Below, one piece after another: positions 35,696 through 44,907 of a DNA stretch of 49,679 bases; position 1 is the first letter of the stretch; every line of letters starts with the position of its first letter. The translations under genes were made by a program, and so were the position numbers. Location of the stretch: contig JAWXBN010000102.1 of assembly GCA_034440155.1 (NCBI GenBank), forward strand, positions 1 to 49,679, in the 5' to 3' direction. The notes under the pieces are model-generated. The model saw only the letters and a program-made list of their open reading frames with translations, was not told the DNA's origin and did no database searches. The DNA is from Verrucomicrobiota bacterium (GTDB lineage Bacteria > Verrucomicrobiota > Verrucomicrobiia > JAWXBN01).

Positions 35696-35757
35696 TCGTA
35701 GTCGAACCGAACCCCGGTTCAAATTAACCTCCGGCGGGCATAAACCGGAAGCTACGA
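35696..35757 (-). ncRNA. Possible three-way junction RNA in the rplJ-rplL spacer
   Basis: Three nested stems are visible: outer TCGTAG/CTACGA (35696-35701 with 35752-35757), inner GAACCG/CGGTTC (35704-35709 with 35715-35720), and inner TCCGG/CCGGA (35730-35734 with 35745-35749). All are Watson-Crick. On the minus strand the element ends about 30 bases before the rplL ATG. It could be an autoregulatory site for L10/L12, a processing site or chance. L10 leaders are normally found upstream of rplJ, where the spacer here is only 19 bases. Confidence 0.45.
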
Positions 35758-35802
35758 GTTACATGGGATTTTTTATTACGCCCAAATTTGTTTATCTGGT
35801 GA

Positions 35803-36315
35803 TTATGCGCTTTTTTCGCTTTTTGCCTTAATAACCTGGGCCAATTGTCCAGCCGGAGTATTAAGCAACACAGCGAGTTTGGTCGCAGGAGCATTAATCA
35901 CACCGAGAATCATGCTGCGGAGGACATCCAAGCTTGGCAAGTCTGCCAAGGCTTTTACCTCTGCAGCACTCAAAAGCTTATTATCAAGCACACCCAGTTT
36001 AATGGATGGTTTTTCGAATTCCGAAGCAAAGGTTTTTACGACTTTGGCAGCGGCTGACACATCCTTCAGGCCAGTGACAATGGCGATCTGCCCTGTCAAA
36101 GAAGCCCTCAGATCAGGGAGCCCTGACTGTTCGGCGGCAATACGTAATGCCGTGTTTTTGATCACCTTGTATTCGGCCTGGACATCACGGAGACGTTTGC
36201 GCAACTCATTAAAATGAGTTACTGTCATGGATGAATATTCGGTTACGATCAAATACGGGGATGCATTGATCTTTGACTTGATATCTGCGACTAAAATTGT
36301 TTTTTCGGGTCTCAT
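35803..36315 (-). CDS. rplJ: 50S ribosomal protein L10
   Basis: Stalk base protein that anchors the L7/L12 dimers. The 170-residue product begins MRPEKTILVADIKSKI and shows the L10 core VTEYSSMTVTHFNELRKRLR and YKVIKNTALRIAAEQSG. The C-terminal helix (VLLNTPAGQLAQVIKAKSEK) is the L7/L12 docking helix. SD GAGAGGG precedes the ATG. rplA ends 19 bases before it. Here Gln-Ile-Ala is spelled CAG ATC GCC, not as the GCAAWTTGC word. Confidence 0.97.
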   Translation of the reverse strand: MRPEKTILVADIKSKINASPYLIVTEYSSMTVTHFNELRKRLRDVQAEYKVIKNTALRIAAEQSGLPDLRASLTGQIAIVTGLKDVSAAAKVVKTFASEFEKPSIKLGVLDNKLLSAAEVKALADLPSLDVLRSMILGVINAPATKLAVLLNTPAGQLAQVIKAKSEKSA

Positions 36316-36334
36316 ATTTTATTCCCTCTCAAAG

Positions 36335-37036
36335 TTAGCTTTTAATGATCGCACTCGCATCGAGACGGATCCCGGGAGTCATTGTTCCGGATAATGTCGC
36401 ATTTAGGACGTAGGTCCCTTTTGCCGTCGAAGGACGTGATTTCAAAATCGCCTCTATTACAGCATGGATATTATCCAAGAGGGCATTTTCATCAAAGGAG
36501 ACTTTCCCAGTCGGGACATGGATATTTCCTGCCTTATCAATTTTGAATTCCACACGGCCGGCTTTAACTTCTTTAACGGCCTTGGCTGTGTCATCAGTGA
36601 TTGTCCCTGTCTTCGGGTTTGGCATCAAACCGCGGGGACCAAGAACCTTACCGAGTTTGCGTACTTCCACCATCGCTGATGGCGTGGAAATAGCGACATC
36701 AAAATCATTAAACCCATCACTGCATTTTTTGATCAGGTCTTCGAAACCGACATACTCGGCACCTGCTGCCAGAGCTGCGTCTGCAGCCGCCCCTTGGGCG
36801 AACACAGCCACACGCACATTTTTACCACTTCCGTGGGGAAGTGCTGCGGTTCCACGCACCATTTGGTCGGATTGTTTCGGATCGACTCCGAGTTTAATTG
36901 CCAGATTCACCGTTTGGTCAAATTTGGTGGCGGGCATTTTTTTGAGGATGCTGACCGCCTCTTCAAGGCGATAAACCTTTTTCATGTCAACAAGCTTTGC
37001 TGCTTGTTGATAACGCTTACTTTTTTGATTAGCCAT
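36335..37036 (-). CDS. rplA: 50S ribosomal protein L1
   Basis: L1 stalk protein, which can also repress its own mRNA. Start chosen at MANQKSKRYQQAAKLV because an AGGAG sits correctly ahead of it; the open frame runs 31 codons further without homology. The product is 233 residues with the L1 signature VRKLGKVLGPRGLMPNPKTG and two domains typical of bacterial L1. A 102-base spacer from rplK holds no clear L1 operator that I can establish. Confidence 0.97.
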   Translation of the reverse strand: MANQKSKRYQQAAKLVDMKKVYRLEEAVSILKKMPATKFDQTVNLAIKLGVDPKQSDQMVRGTAALPHGSGKNVRVAVFAQGAAADAALAAGAEYVGFEDLIKKCSDGFNDFDVAISTPSAMVEVRKLGKVLGPRGLMPNPKTGTITDDTAKAVKEVKAGRVEFKIDKAGNIHVPTGKVSFDENALLDNIHAVIEAILKSRPSTAKGTYVLNATLSGTMTPGIRLDASAIIKS

Positions 37037-37138
37037 TATTTTACTCCTTGTGGTGTGACGGTCCCTATGTAGAAACCGACTCTTCGCTCCCGTAATTTTC
37101 CTATTTGAAGAAAAATAAGAAGCTCCCACGTTGTTGTT

Positions 37139-37564
37139 TTAGTCAATAACTTCGATTCCCATGCTTCTGCATGTACCTGTCATCATGCGGATACCGGCCT
37201 CGTCACTATTGATATTTAAATCTTTACGTTTGACATTAATAATATCCAAAAGCTGTTTTTTGGTGATTTTTCCCACTTTTGTTTTATTCGGTTCCTTCGA
37301 TGCCGAAGCGATTCCTACAGCTCTTTTAATCAGTCCCGCTGCGGGTGGTGATTTTGTGATAAATGTAAAGGACTTATCCTTATATACACTAATCACGACA
37401 GGTAGGATATCTCCTACCTGTTTCTGGGTTTCAGCATTGAACTGTTTACAGAATCCCATGATATTAACACCATGTTGACCCAATGCCGGTCCAACGGGGG
37501 GAGCTGGATTTGCTTGCCCTGCCGGAATCTGTAAACGAATGATTGCACTTACTTCTTTAGCCAT
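37139..37564 (-). CDS. rplK: 50S ribosomal protein L11
   Basis: Binds 23S rRNA at the GTPase centre. The 141 residues carry [19 protein letters not shown] and the C-terminal RNA-binding domain around [16 protein letters not shown] with the ending [13 protein letters not shown]. Length equals the family norm. It starts 20 bases after nusG in the expected order. Confidence 0.97.
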   Translation of the reverse strand: MAKEVSAIIRLQIPAGQANPAPPVGPALGQHGVNIMGFCKQFNAETQKQVGDILPVVISVYKDKSFTFITKSPPAAGLIKRAVGIASASKEPNKTKVGKITKKQLLDIINVKRKDLNINSDEAGIRMMTGTCRSMGIEVID

Positions 37565-37584
37565 AATTCACCTTTTATCTTGTT

Positions 37585-38202
37585 TTAATCTACTTCACGC
37601 TCCACTTGCCAGTACTCAAGTTCCACAGGAGTATTCCGTCCAAAAATGGAAACGGAAACCTTTAATTTTCCTTTTTCAGTGTCGATTTCTTCAATCACAC
37701 CGGTGAAACTCATGAACGGACCATCATTAATTTTCACTTTTTCACCTACGTTATAATCAACTTTAGGTTTTGCCTTGTCCTCTTTTTCGGAGATTTGGGC
37801 GATTAAATTCTCTACTTCTTCATTCCTCAATGCGCTAGGACGTTCACCGCCGACAAACCCGATCACCCCGTTTGACTCACGGATAAAGTACCAGGTTTTT
37901 CCGACTAATTGACGCTTGTCGTCATATAAATTTAAATGGGCAAAGACATAACCGGGAAAAAGTTTGCGGACAACCTCGATTTTTTTTCCTCTTTTGACTT
38001 CCGCGACTCTCTCAGTAGGAACGAGGATTTCTTTAACACATTCCCCCATTTCCTCGATCTTGACTCTTTTGAGCAGGCTGTCTCTGACTTTATTTTCCTG
38101 CCCACTGAGTACATGGATACTGAACCACTGAAAGTTAGTATTTTCTTCTGGAGCACTTTGGGTCACAGCCCCCTCATTTGGTATGGGATTTTGATCTTCC
38201 AC
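37585..38202 (-). CDS. nusG: Transcription termination/antitermination protein NusG
   Basis: Bridges RNA polymerase and the leading ribosome and aids Rho. The frame opens at TTG 38220, within secE, but I favour the GTG at 38202, which lies after the secE stop and follows GGAG at 12 bases. That gives 205 residues versus 181 in E. coli. The extra ~25 N-terminal residues are acidic and disordered-looking. The NGN domain starts at FQWFSIHVLSGQENKV, and the KOW motif is VKINDGPFMSFTGVIEEID. The choice of start is uncertain. Confidence 0.93.
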   Translation of the reverse strand: MEDQNPIPNEGAVTQSAPEENTNFQWFSIHVLSGQENKVRDSLLKRVKIEEMGECVKEILVPTERVAEVKRGKKIEVVRKLFPGYVFAHLNLYDDKRQLVGKTWYFIRESNGVIGFVGGERPSALRNEEVENLIAQISEKEDKAKPKVDYNVGEKVKINDGPFMSFTGVIEEIDTEKGKLKVSVSIFGRNTPVELEYWQVEREVD

Positions 38203-38206
38203 GATT

Positions 38207-38536
38207 TTACATGTCTCCAATTTTTAAAATGAATTTCCTGATAAATGATGATAAGACTGTATCAGCTGCCACAATATAAAATGATAACAATACACAGGCA
38301 ACGATCACAACCACTGTGGATTGGATCAACCCTTGATAACGTGCATAACCTTTTTCCTGTGGATCGATCGGCCAAATGCATTTCGAGAGCTCCACTTTCG
38401 TCTCAAAAAGAAAATTCCTAATTTTTGCACCGTGCTTAATCATTAACCATGCTACAAAAAGTGCAACGACTCCCCATATTATAGTCGTAGCAGGATGGTT
38501 TTTGATCCAATTGAGTATTATATCTGTAAAATTCAT
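38207..38536 (-). CDS. secE: Preprotein translocase subunit SecE
   Basis: A 109-residue membrane subunit of SecYEG. It has a membrane segment at about 20-37 (IWGVVALFVAWLMIKHG), the conserved amphipathic hinge TKVELSKCIWP at ~47-57, and a last membrane helix (VVIVACVLLSFYIVA). So it carries an extra N-terminal helix beyond the minimal one-helix SecE. The tRNA-Trp gene lies 20 bases upstream, as in many bacteria. Confidence 0.93.
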   Translation of the reverse strand: MNFTDIILNWIKNHPATTIIWGVVALFVAWLMIKHGAKIRNFLFETKVELSKCIWPIDPQEKGYARYQGLIQSTVVVIVACVLLSFYIVAADTVLSSFIRKFILKIGDM

Positions 38537-38555
38537 TTTATATTTTCACCTTTAT

Positions 38556-38631
38556 TGGCAGGCCAGGAGGGACTTGAACCCCCAACAAACGGTTTTGGAG
38601 ACCGCTACTCTACCAATTGAGCTACTGGCCT
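38556..38631 (-). tRNA. tRNA-Trp (CCA)
   Basis: A 76-base cloverleaf with encoded CCA end. The acceptor arms are AGGCCAG and CTGGCCT with discriminator G; the anticodon loop is CTCCAAA with CCA. The D arm begins AGCTCAATTGG and the T arm is GGGGGTTCAAGTCCC. It lies between tuf and secE in the standard order. Confidence 0.97.
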
Positions 38632-38666
38632 AACGACCAAAAAAACATTTTTCCCGAGACAGTCGA

Positions 38667-38691
38667 GCCCTGTCAGTTATTTTGACAGGGC
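38667..38691 (-). terminator. Nine-pair hairpin between tuf and tRNA-Trp
   Basis: GCCCTGTCA (38667-38675) pairs with TGACAGGGC (38683-38691), loop of seven. On the minus strand no T-run follows directly; the nearest, weaker one is about 17 bases on. It begins 29 bases after the tuf stop. Most likely a partial terminator or a processing hairpin before tRNA-Trp. Confidence 0.5.
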
Positions 38692-38720
38692 CGGCTGGAT
38701 CAGAAATGATTTTTATCCCT

Positions 38721-39914
38721 TTATGAAACAATGTCTGAAACACGACCGGAACCGACCGTACGGCCACCTTCACGGATCGCGAAACGCATTGTTTTTTCAA
38801 TAGCAACAGGGGTAATTAATTCCACTTCGATACTCACATTATCACCGGGCATCACCATTTCAACACTCGCTGGCAATGTCACGACACCGGTCACGTCTGT
38901 GGTACGGAAATAGAACTGAGGACGGTATCCGTTAAAGAACGGGGTATGACGTCCACCTTCTTCTTTGTTCAAGACATAAATTTCAGCTTTGAACTTTGTA
39001 TAAGCCTTGATCGAACCTGTTTTGGCAAGAACCTGACCGCGCTCGATGTTATTTTTTTCAACACCACGCAACAAGAGACCGCAGTTGTCGCCCGCACGGC
39101 CTTCATCAAGGCTCTTACGGAACATTTCAACGTCAGTAACAACTGTCTTAATCGTATCCTTGATACCGACGATTTCAATTTCCTCACCTTTTTTCACAAT
39201 ACCACGTTCGATACGTCCGGTAGCCACTGTTCCACGTCCGGAGATGGAGAACACGTCTTCGACAGCCATCAAAAATGGTTTATCGATTTCGCGGGCTGGC
39301 TCAGGGATGAATGTATCGATCGCATCCATCAGCTCAAGAATACACTTGGCATCAGGGGAACTTGGATCGCTCGATGCGAGGGCTTTAACAGCAGAACCTT
39401 TGATAATGGGGATTTTGTCACCAGGGAACTCATAGGAGCTCAAGAGCTCGCGGACTTCCATTTCGACAAGTTCCAAAAGCTCGGGATCGTCGACCATGTC
39501 GCATTTGTTTAAGAAAACAACAAGGGCAGGCACACCGACCTGACGAGCCAAAAGGATGTGCTCGCGTGTTTGAGGCATCGGACCGTCTGCAGCGCTCACG
39601 ACAAGAATCGCTCCGTCCATCTGGGCGGCACCGGTAATCATATTCTTGATGTAGTCAGCGTGTCCTGGGCAATCAACGTGTGCATAGTGACGATTCTCTG
39701 TCTCATACTCCTGGTGGGAAGTATTAATGGTAATACCGCGCGCCTTTTCTTCGGGGGCGTTATCGATATCCTCATATTTACGAGCTTCCGCCATGCCTTT
39801 ACCTGCCAATACGGAACAAATTGCGGCAGTCAAGGTTGTCTTACCATGGTCAACGTGTCCTATTGTTCCAACGTTAACATGGGGTTTAGTACGATTGAAT
39901 ACTGCTTTGGCCAT
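38721..39914 (-). CDS. tuf: Elongation factor Tu
   Basis: Delivers aminoacyl-tRNA to the ribosome. 397 residues, the usual bacterial length. G1 is GHVDHGKTT (about 19-27), G3 is DCPGHADY, G4 is NKCD, G5 is GSAVKA. Domain 2/3 sequences ([27 protein letters not shown]) are complete. Codon use is biased and GCAAWTTGC is absent. It lies between tRNA-Thr and tRNA-Trp. Confidence 0.98.
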   Translation of the reverse strand: MAKAVFNRTKPHVNVGTIGHVDHGKTTLTAAICSVLAGKGMAEARKYEDIDNAPEEKARGITINTSHQEYETENRHYAHVDCPGHADYIKNMITGAAQMDGAILVVSAADGPMPQTREHILLARQVGVPALVVFLNKCDMVDDPELLELVEMEVRELLSSYEFPGDKIPIIKGSAVKALASSDPSSPDAKCILELMDAIDTFIPEPAREIDKPFLMAVEDVFSISGRGTVATGRIERGIVKKGEEIEIVGIKDTIKTVVTDVEMFRKSLDEGRAGDNCGLLLRGVEKNNIERGQVLAKTGSIKAYTKFKAEIYVLNKEEGGRHTPFFNGYRPQFYFRTTDVTGVVTLPASVEMVMPGDNVSIEVELITPVAIEKTMRFAIREGGRTVGSGRVSDIVS

Positions 39915-39978
39915 ATTGGCTTCTCCTTACAGTTTTTTGGTTAGTGTTTTGAATTGTTTTCTAAATTTATATTTCTTA

Positions 39979-40054
<76 letters not shown>

Positions 40055-40309
40055 CTTACTTACAGTTCTTTTCCCGCTCTTTTTAAATCCATCCGTACCG
40101 TATACACAACAGCTTGTATGAATCCATGCGATGACCGGGCTCGCTCCAATTTTAATCTCTAGCTTCCACCAAAAATAAAAATCGTTTATCATTCTGGAAT
40201 AAAACCTGCTTTGCCGTCAAATGACGAAAAGCCTCCCGAAAATTTTATTCGTTGGTAACGAAAAGAATTCTCTGAAGACTCCAAAGACTTGAATTACTCC
40301 AAGGGGATC

Positions 40310-40339
40310 AAAATAAGGACTTTCCGAAAAATTAGTCAA
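40310..40339 (-). promoter_or_regulatory. Weak promoter candidate for the tRNA-Thr/tuf operon
   Basis: Minus-strand TTGACT (40334-40339) and TATTTT (40310-40315) with an 18-base spacer. It lies about 255 bases before tRNA-Thr. Match to consensus is modest; placement is the main support. Confidence 0.28.
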
Positions 40340-40380
40340 TTGGTTTTTTAACTTTTTCACATAAAGTTGATAATATATTC

Positions 40381-40407
40381 ATTGACAAAACATGATTTAC
40401 TGTCAAT
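40381..40407. promoter_or_regulatory. Inverted repeat ATTGACA-N13-TGTCAAT
   Basis: Seven-base perfect arms with centres 20 bases apart, roughly two helical turns, so a dimeric regulator could bind one face. It lies some 40 bases upstream of the promoter candidate of the tuf operon. No protein is assigned. Confidence 0.4.
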
Positions 40408-40743
40408 TTTTAAGTCGGATTTCTCTCTATCTTTGAAATGATAATATTCTAAAGGATAGAGCACCCTAACTCCCTAATTTGTCCGATCCTCATAATTTTC
40501 CACGAGGAACATTTTGAACGCCGATCAACTAGCCGCCTTCTTTTTCCGTGAAAATGTGTATTTCGACCTAAATCTTCCCGTTATTTAATCACTTTTTTTA
40601 ATTCGTCCGGGTTTTCTTTAGAAAGATCGATTTTTATCCAAAACGGTTAAGCTCAAAGTATTTCACTCAGAATGACTTTGAATATTGTGTGTATTCGTAT
40701 GGCACGCCCGTTTTGCAATCACAGTCCCTCCCAGATTTTCTCT

Positions 40744-41454
40744 CTACACTTCTAATCGATATCCGACTCCATGAACGGTGAGGAGGTGTACCGGATCGGC
40801 AGGGTCGACTTCGATTTTCTGGCGGATCTTCACAATGACCTGATCGAGTGTGCGGGTGGTACCGTAATATTCCATCCCCCAGACCTCGTCGAGTAATTGG
40901 TTACGACTGACGACATTGCCTGTCTCGCGGTGGAGCAAGGCAATAATCTTGAGTTCCTTTTCCGTGAGGTCGATTTTCTCTTTTCCCCTCTGGCCGCGCA
41001 TGGCCTTAGTATCGATCTTGACTGAGCCGAAAACAATTTGCGCAGGTAGGACGATCCCTTTCCCGTTTTTTCCAGCTGGGGCAATTTGCTCGGAACGCCG
41101 CAGGAGGGCATTGACCCGTGCGAGTAATTCACGCACACTGAAAGGTTTTGTCATATAATCATCCGCGCCGAGCTCGAGCCCTACTACTTTATCGACCTCC
41201 TGCCCCTTGGCCGTGAGCATGAGGATCGGCACTTGCATCCCACCCGCCCTGATCTCACGGCAAAGATCGAACCCGCTTTTTCCCGGGAGCATGACATCGA
41301 GCACCATCAGCGAGGGCTGGAACCCTTTGAGCTTGGCCATCACCTGACGCCCGTCACTGACTTCATCGACATCGTAATTCTCGCTTTTGAGCGACTCCAC
41401 GAGTCCCATCCGGATATGGGCATCATCTTCAACGACCAAAATTTTCTTTTTCAT
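40744..41454 (-). CDS. OmpR/PhoB-family response regulator
   Basis: A 236-residue regulator. The receiver has acidic residues E9, D10, D11, phosphoacceptor D53 (MVLDVMLPGKSG) and K in DDYMTKPFS. The DNA-binding winged helix spans about 140-235, with DLTEKELKIIALLHRETGNVVSRN and TLDQVIVKIRQKIE. Its ATG overlaps the stop of the kinase gene by ATGA. It is followed by a gene-free stretch, so this is the end of the pair's transcript. Phosphate or envelope signals are possible; the sequence does not say. Confidence 0.95.
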   Translation of the reverse strand: MKKKILVVEDDAHIRMGLVESLKSENYDVDEVSDGRQVMAKLKGFQPSLMVLDVMLPGKSGFDLCREIRAGGMQVPILMLTAKGQEVDKVVGLELGADDYMTKPFSVRELLARVNALLRRSEQIAPAGKNGKGIVLPAQIVFGSVKIDTKAMRGQRGKEKIDLTEKELKIIALLHRETGNVVSRNQLLDEVWGMEYYGTTRTLDQVIVKIRQKIEVDPADPVHLLTVHGVGYRLEV

Positions 41455-43403
41455 AAAAGTGTCTCCTCTTCTAGAGTCAGCGTGAGGGTGAAATTACTGC
41501 CTCCCCCTTTTCTTTGTGCACAGGTAATGATCCCCCGGTGATCTTCGGCGATCTTTAAAGCTAGTGTGAGCCCTAGGCCCGAACCCTGTACACCACTCGA
41601 AAGCGAGTCATGGGCACGGTAGAAACGCTCGAAAATTTTCTTTTCCTCACCTGACGGAATCCCAATACCCCGGTCAAGCACACTGACATGGAGTTTCTTC
41701 CCGTCGATGACCGTGTGTAATTCGATACTTTTGACATCGGTAGAATATTTTTCTGCGTTCGAGAGCAAATTAACCAAGACCTGTGACAAGGCATCCTCAT
41801 CCCCGTCGATGAGATAGGCGACTTGCTCCCCGTGCCAGACTGTGTCGAATCCCTGATTCCGCAAGTGCAGTTCCTGACCTTCCCACAGTTTTTGAATCAC
41901 CGGATAAAAATCAAACACTCTTTTATGATACCGTTTCTGTCCCTTCTCGATCTTGGCGAAATCTAATACATTGTTGATTAACCTTGTCAGGCGCTCGCTC
42001 TCCAGTGTGATGATGCGCAAATAGTTCGTCACTTTTTCGGGTTCCTGCACCCGTCCCTCCAAGAGCAACTCGGCAAACATCCTGATCGAGGTCAGCGGTG
42101 TCTTGAGTTCATGCGACACATTACTGACAAAGTCCGTTTTCTTTTGGACAATCTCCATGCGTTTACGGGTTTCATTAAAGATAAACCATACCCCTACACA
42201 AATAGCGGCGAGTGCCAGGGCGATGACACTCATGAGGACTAATCTCATGGTCCGGGCCGAACGCTCCAGCCGGTTCGCGTCCCGGAAATACAAGCCCACC
42301 TCCCAATAAGGAAGTACTTCCCCTATTTCCGTAGCGACAAAGGGCTGTTTCCAGTCGGGGCGGTAACCATCCATTGCGGAAAAACTCACGGGTTTACCCT
42401 TGTTATTCAGTATGGCGATTCCCACGTCCTGATTCCCTTTGAGGACTGAGGATGGGAAACCTATCGCCATCATTTTCTCAACCCCCTTAGCCTCTAAAGC
42501 CATGCAAAAAACCGTCTCTTTTATATGGTCGGGCCTATACCAGAATAAAACCTCCAGCCGATCATCGACGTAACGGGAAATAATCCCTTCCTTCTGGGCA
42601 CTCACGATTTCACTAAACCGTGTATAATCTGCCACCACCGACGATGTTTGTTGTTTATTTTCTTCGTCCTGGAGCCTGACCTGTTTTTTCGGCGCGACAC
42701 TGCGGTAATAGGTCTCAGCTTTCTTATTTTTGAAAGATTCTTTTTCCTCATTCCTGCTGGATAGGGAAACATCCGGAGTGATCGCCGCAGTAGGTGGCGC
42801 GGGGGCATTATCTACTTTTGATGCAGACATCTGATCCCCACTTATTCTGTCCCGCTTTTGAGATTCCATCGCTAGGCCTGATGCGGCATCCGACCGGTTA
42901 TCTTTCGATTGTAATTTATCAGTGGACATCTGGTTCTGCTTAAGAACCTCATCGATCTGGGGAACTGTCTGGTAAACAGCCACGGATGTTTGATTCCCAA
43001 AAAAAGTGCGATTCAGCTCAAAAAAACTTTTCAGGCGCGCATCCGAATCCACGGCAATCTGTGAAGGCGCCACGATCCCGCCTTGCATATCCGTGGCAAA
43101 AAAGACCGGTTGATATTCCGAGAATAAACTATTCTGCTCGAGTCCCGTAACAATCTGCTCTGGAAGCTGGCCACTATTGGCCAGGCTGCCAAATTCATTC
43201 ACCCCGTCTTTGAATTTCAGGAATTCCGAGGCAATATAAAGCCTGACCTGCGCGGCTAATTCATCCGTCTGGGTTTGCCGGAGTTCCACTTCCTGATTTT
43301 CAATAATCACTTTTTGTTGCCCCGCCGCTCGGAATGCCAGCACCCCGAGCACAAAGGCCGGGAGAAAAATAAAAACGATAAAAATGATGGCATTCTTCTT
43401 CAT
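41451..43403 (-). CDS. Membrane-bound sensor histidine kinase
   Basis: A 650-residue kinase, start taken at the ATG 43403; a TTG four codons earlier is open. TM1 is at about 5-22 (IIFIVFIFLPAFVLGVLAF), then a large periplasmic region of ~360 residues with a low-complexity section (RDRISGDQMSASKVDNAPAPP), TM2 at ~385-405 (LVLMSVIALALAAICVG). HisKA has the phosphoacceptor in SHELKTPLTS (~427), and HATPase boxes follow: NLLSNAEKYS, DRGIGIP, GSGLGL. The periplasmic part contains no domain I recognise. Partner of the regulator that follows; a GCAAWTTGC word lies just upstream (43437). Confidence 0.9.
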   Translation of the reverse strand: MKKNAIIFIVFIFLPAFVLGVLAFRAAGQQKVIIENQEVELRQTQTDELAAQVRLYIASEFLKFKDGVNEFGSLANSGQLPEQIVTGLEQNSLFSEYQPVFFATDMQGGIVAPSQIAVDSDARLKSFFELNRTFFGNQTSVAVYQTVPQIDEVLKQNQMSTDKLQSKDNRSDAASGLAMESQKRDRISGDQMSASKVDNAPAPPTAAITPDVSLSSRNEEKESFKNKKAETYYRSVAPKKQVRLQDEENKQQTSSVVADYTRFSEIVSAQKEGIISRYVDDRLEVLFWYRPDHIKETVFCMALEAKGVEKMMAIGFPSSVLKGNQDVGIAILNNKGKPVSFSAMDGYRPDWKQPFVATEIGEVLPYWEVGLYFRDANRLERSARTMRLVLMSVIALALAAICVGVWFIFNETRKRMEIVQKKTDFVSNVSHELKTPLTSIRMFAELLLEGRVQEPEKVTNYLRIITLESERLTRLINNVLDFAKIEKGQKRYHKRVFDFYPVIQKLWEGQELHLRNQGFDTVWHGEQVAYLIDGDEDALSQVLVNLLSNAEKYSTDVKSIELHTVIDGKKLHVSVLDRGIGIPSGEEKKIFERFYRAHDSLSSGVQGSGLGLTLALKIAEDHRGIITCAQRKGGGSNFTLTLTLEEETLL

Positions 43404-43587
43404 ACGATTAATCAATGGTTCATTAACAGAATCCGTGCAAATTGCGACACATGTCCTCGGAATCCTCGATTATTTTCATTACGAACCCGTCCCTGGCCTT
43501 CTTTTATCACGCTTATGATTCCTTCATGAGAACCTCATAAAAAAGGAGGGGGAAGGAGTCCCCCTCCGGTAACACGATTCACATCAC

Positions 43588-44907
43588 CTACTCTTTCTGG
43601 TTTTTCTGTTTATAATTCTCGTATTGGAAAGCTTTGCGGCTGCGTTTATCAAAACCGTCTTTAGCTTCTACTTCGTCCGCTACGGCACTCAAGGAATCCC
43701 TTTCCTGATCGAGTTTCGGGGTTCTGGCGGCTGCAGGAAGATTACTGATGGCTTGGGATTGTTCTTTGAGCTTTAGTACAGCCTCTGCCTTTTTTCCTGA
43801 ATCAGCGAGTTTCAGAGCTTCCTCACGGACCACCCTATTTTGTACCAAGGCCGCTTCTTGGGCCACCTCGACATTCAGCGAGGCGTCGGATTCCTTTTGA
43901 TTTTCCGTCATTTCGATAGAGGCAAGAATCTGTTGTTTTTTATCTTTCCCGCTTTCTTCATCCTTATAATCGATATTTGCCTGAGCTACGTCCATTTTTC
44001 CGCCTGAGGCATTCACCACCCGGGCACGGACCAGGAAACTGCGGTTTTGGGATCCGTAAACCTCGGGCAGGATAATCTCCGCGCGGCGGTTGGTAAAACG
44101 GATATCCGGCTCACCTACGACTTCGATACCTTCTACCCCCTCGGGGAGCACGATAATCACGCGCAAATTGCGTGCGAGAATGTTTTGGATTTTGCCGAGT
44201 TCCTCCGCAAATATCCCGGGTAATTTTTCCGTATCTTGCACGTAATAATAATTCGCCGCTGAAGCCTCAGCCAGTGAAACCATCAAATCCTCATTATAAT
44301 CATCCCCCAGCCCGATTGTGGTGACTTGGATGCCCTGTTCGCGCAAATTGCGTCCGAGCCGGGCGAGTTCCGCTGGTGAGCTGGGCCCGACATTGGCGAT
44401 CCCGTCGGAAAGCAGGAAGACACGGTTGACATTTTCTTTGGCGAAGAATTTATTCACTTGCTGAGCGCCCATCTCCACCCCGGCATAAAGGGCCGTACTC
44501 CCGCCATCAGTAATTTCCCGGACCAATGACTTTAAATGCGATTTATCTTTGACTTTCTGGGGCGGGATCAGGAGGTTGCTCAGATCATCGTAGATGACCA
44601 CGGAGATCGTATCCTTTTCAGAAAGCTGGTCGATCGCCACACAGGCGGCCTGTTTTGCCTTTTCAAGCTTGGGCCCCGCCATGGAACCCGATCGGTCCAG
44701 TACAAGGGCCAGATTAACCGGGGTCCGCCTTTTTCGGGATGCTTCCCGGCCTTTAAGCTCGAGTTTAATTAAAACCTCGGCATCTTTGGTTTTAACGATC
44801 TTATTCCGGTCGGGGGTGAGTTTGACCGTGATTATTTCTTCGCTTTTGCCTGTGGTTAAACAAAGCGCCAGCGCCGCCATTGTGATTGCGATGAATATTG
44901 TTTTCAT
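43588..44907 (-). CDS. Exported von Willebrand factor A domain protein
   Basis: A 439-residue protein with a signal peptide (ending near LTTGKS, residue ~21). The VWA domain has a complete MIDAS: DRSGS (D71, S73, S75), Thr and Asp in DGGSTALYAGV, and FLLSDGIANVG. After it, about 240-330 looks like a beta section (LRVIIVLPEGVEGIEVVGEP) seen in BatA/YfbK-type proteins, and 340-430 is charged helix with repeated Glu/Lys. Such proteins are cell-surface or periplasmic and divalent-metal dependent. It lies upstream of the sensor kinase on the same strand, with a 184-base gap. Confidence 0.85.
   Translation of the reverse strand: MKTIFIAITMAALALCLTTGKSEEIITVKLTPDRNKIVKTKDAEVLIKLELKGREASRKRRTPVNLALVLDRSGSMAGPKLEKAKQAACVAIDQLSEKDTISVVIYDDLSNLLIPPQKVKDKSHLKSLVREITDGGSTALYAGVEMGAQQVNKFFAKENVNRVFLLSDGIANVGPSSPAELARLGRNLREQGIQVTTIGLGDDYNEDLMVSLAEASAANYYYVQDTEKLPGIFAEELGKIQNILARNLRVIIVLPEGVEGIEVVGEPDIRFTNRRAEIILPEVYGSQNRSFLVRARVVNASGGKMDVAQANIDYKDEESGKDKKQQILASIEMTENQKESDASLNVEVAQEAALVQNRVVREEALKLADSGKKAEAVLKLKEQSQAISNLPAAARTPKLDQERDSLSAVADEVEAKDGFDKRSRKAFQYENYKQKNQKE

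Larger units (their letters stand above)
40055..40743. other. Gene-free 689-base region between the tuf operon and the two-component genes
   Basis: No coding frame longer than about 25 residues with support is seen on either strand. It must hold the promoter of the tRNA-Thr/tuf operon (minus strand), and the two-component regulator gene ends at its right side, so the region is A/T-rich leader and spacer. A 7-base inverted repeat (40381-40407) and a promoter candidate are described separately. I see no further RNA gene. Confidence 0.6.

Noticed and set aside
35298-35831. Plus-strand open frame antisense to rplL
   Set aside because: It mirrors codon bias of rplL and the spacer; low complexity and no start signal.
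40504-40588. Short frame of 24 residues (MNADQLAAFFFRENV...) from TTG 40514 with GAGGAA just before it
   Set aside because: Only 4 bases between SD-like string and TTG, no known homologue and no conservation data; it could be chance in A/T-rich spacer.
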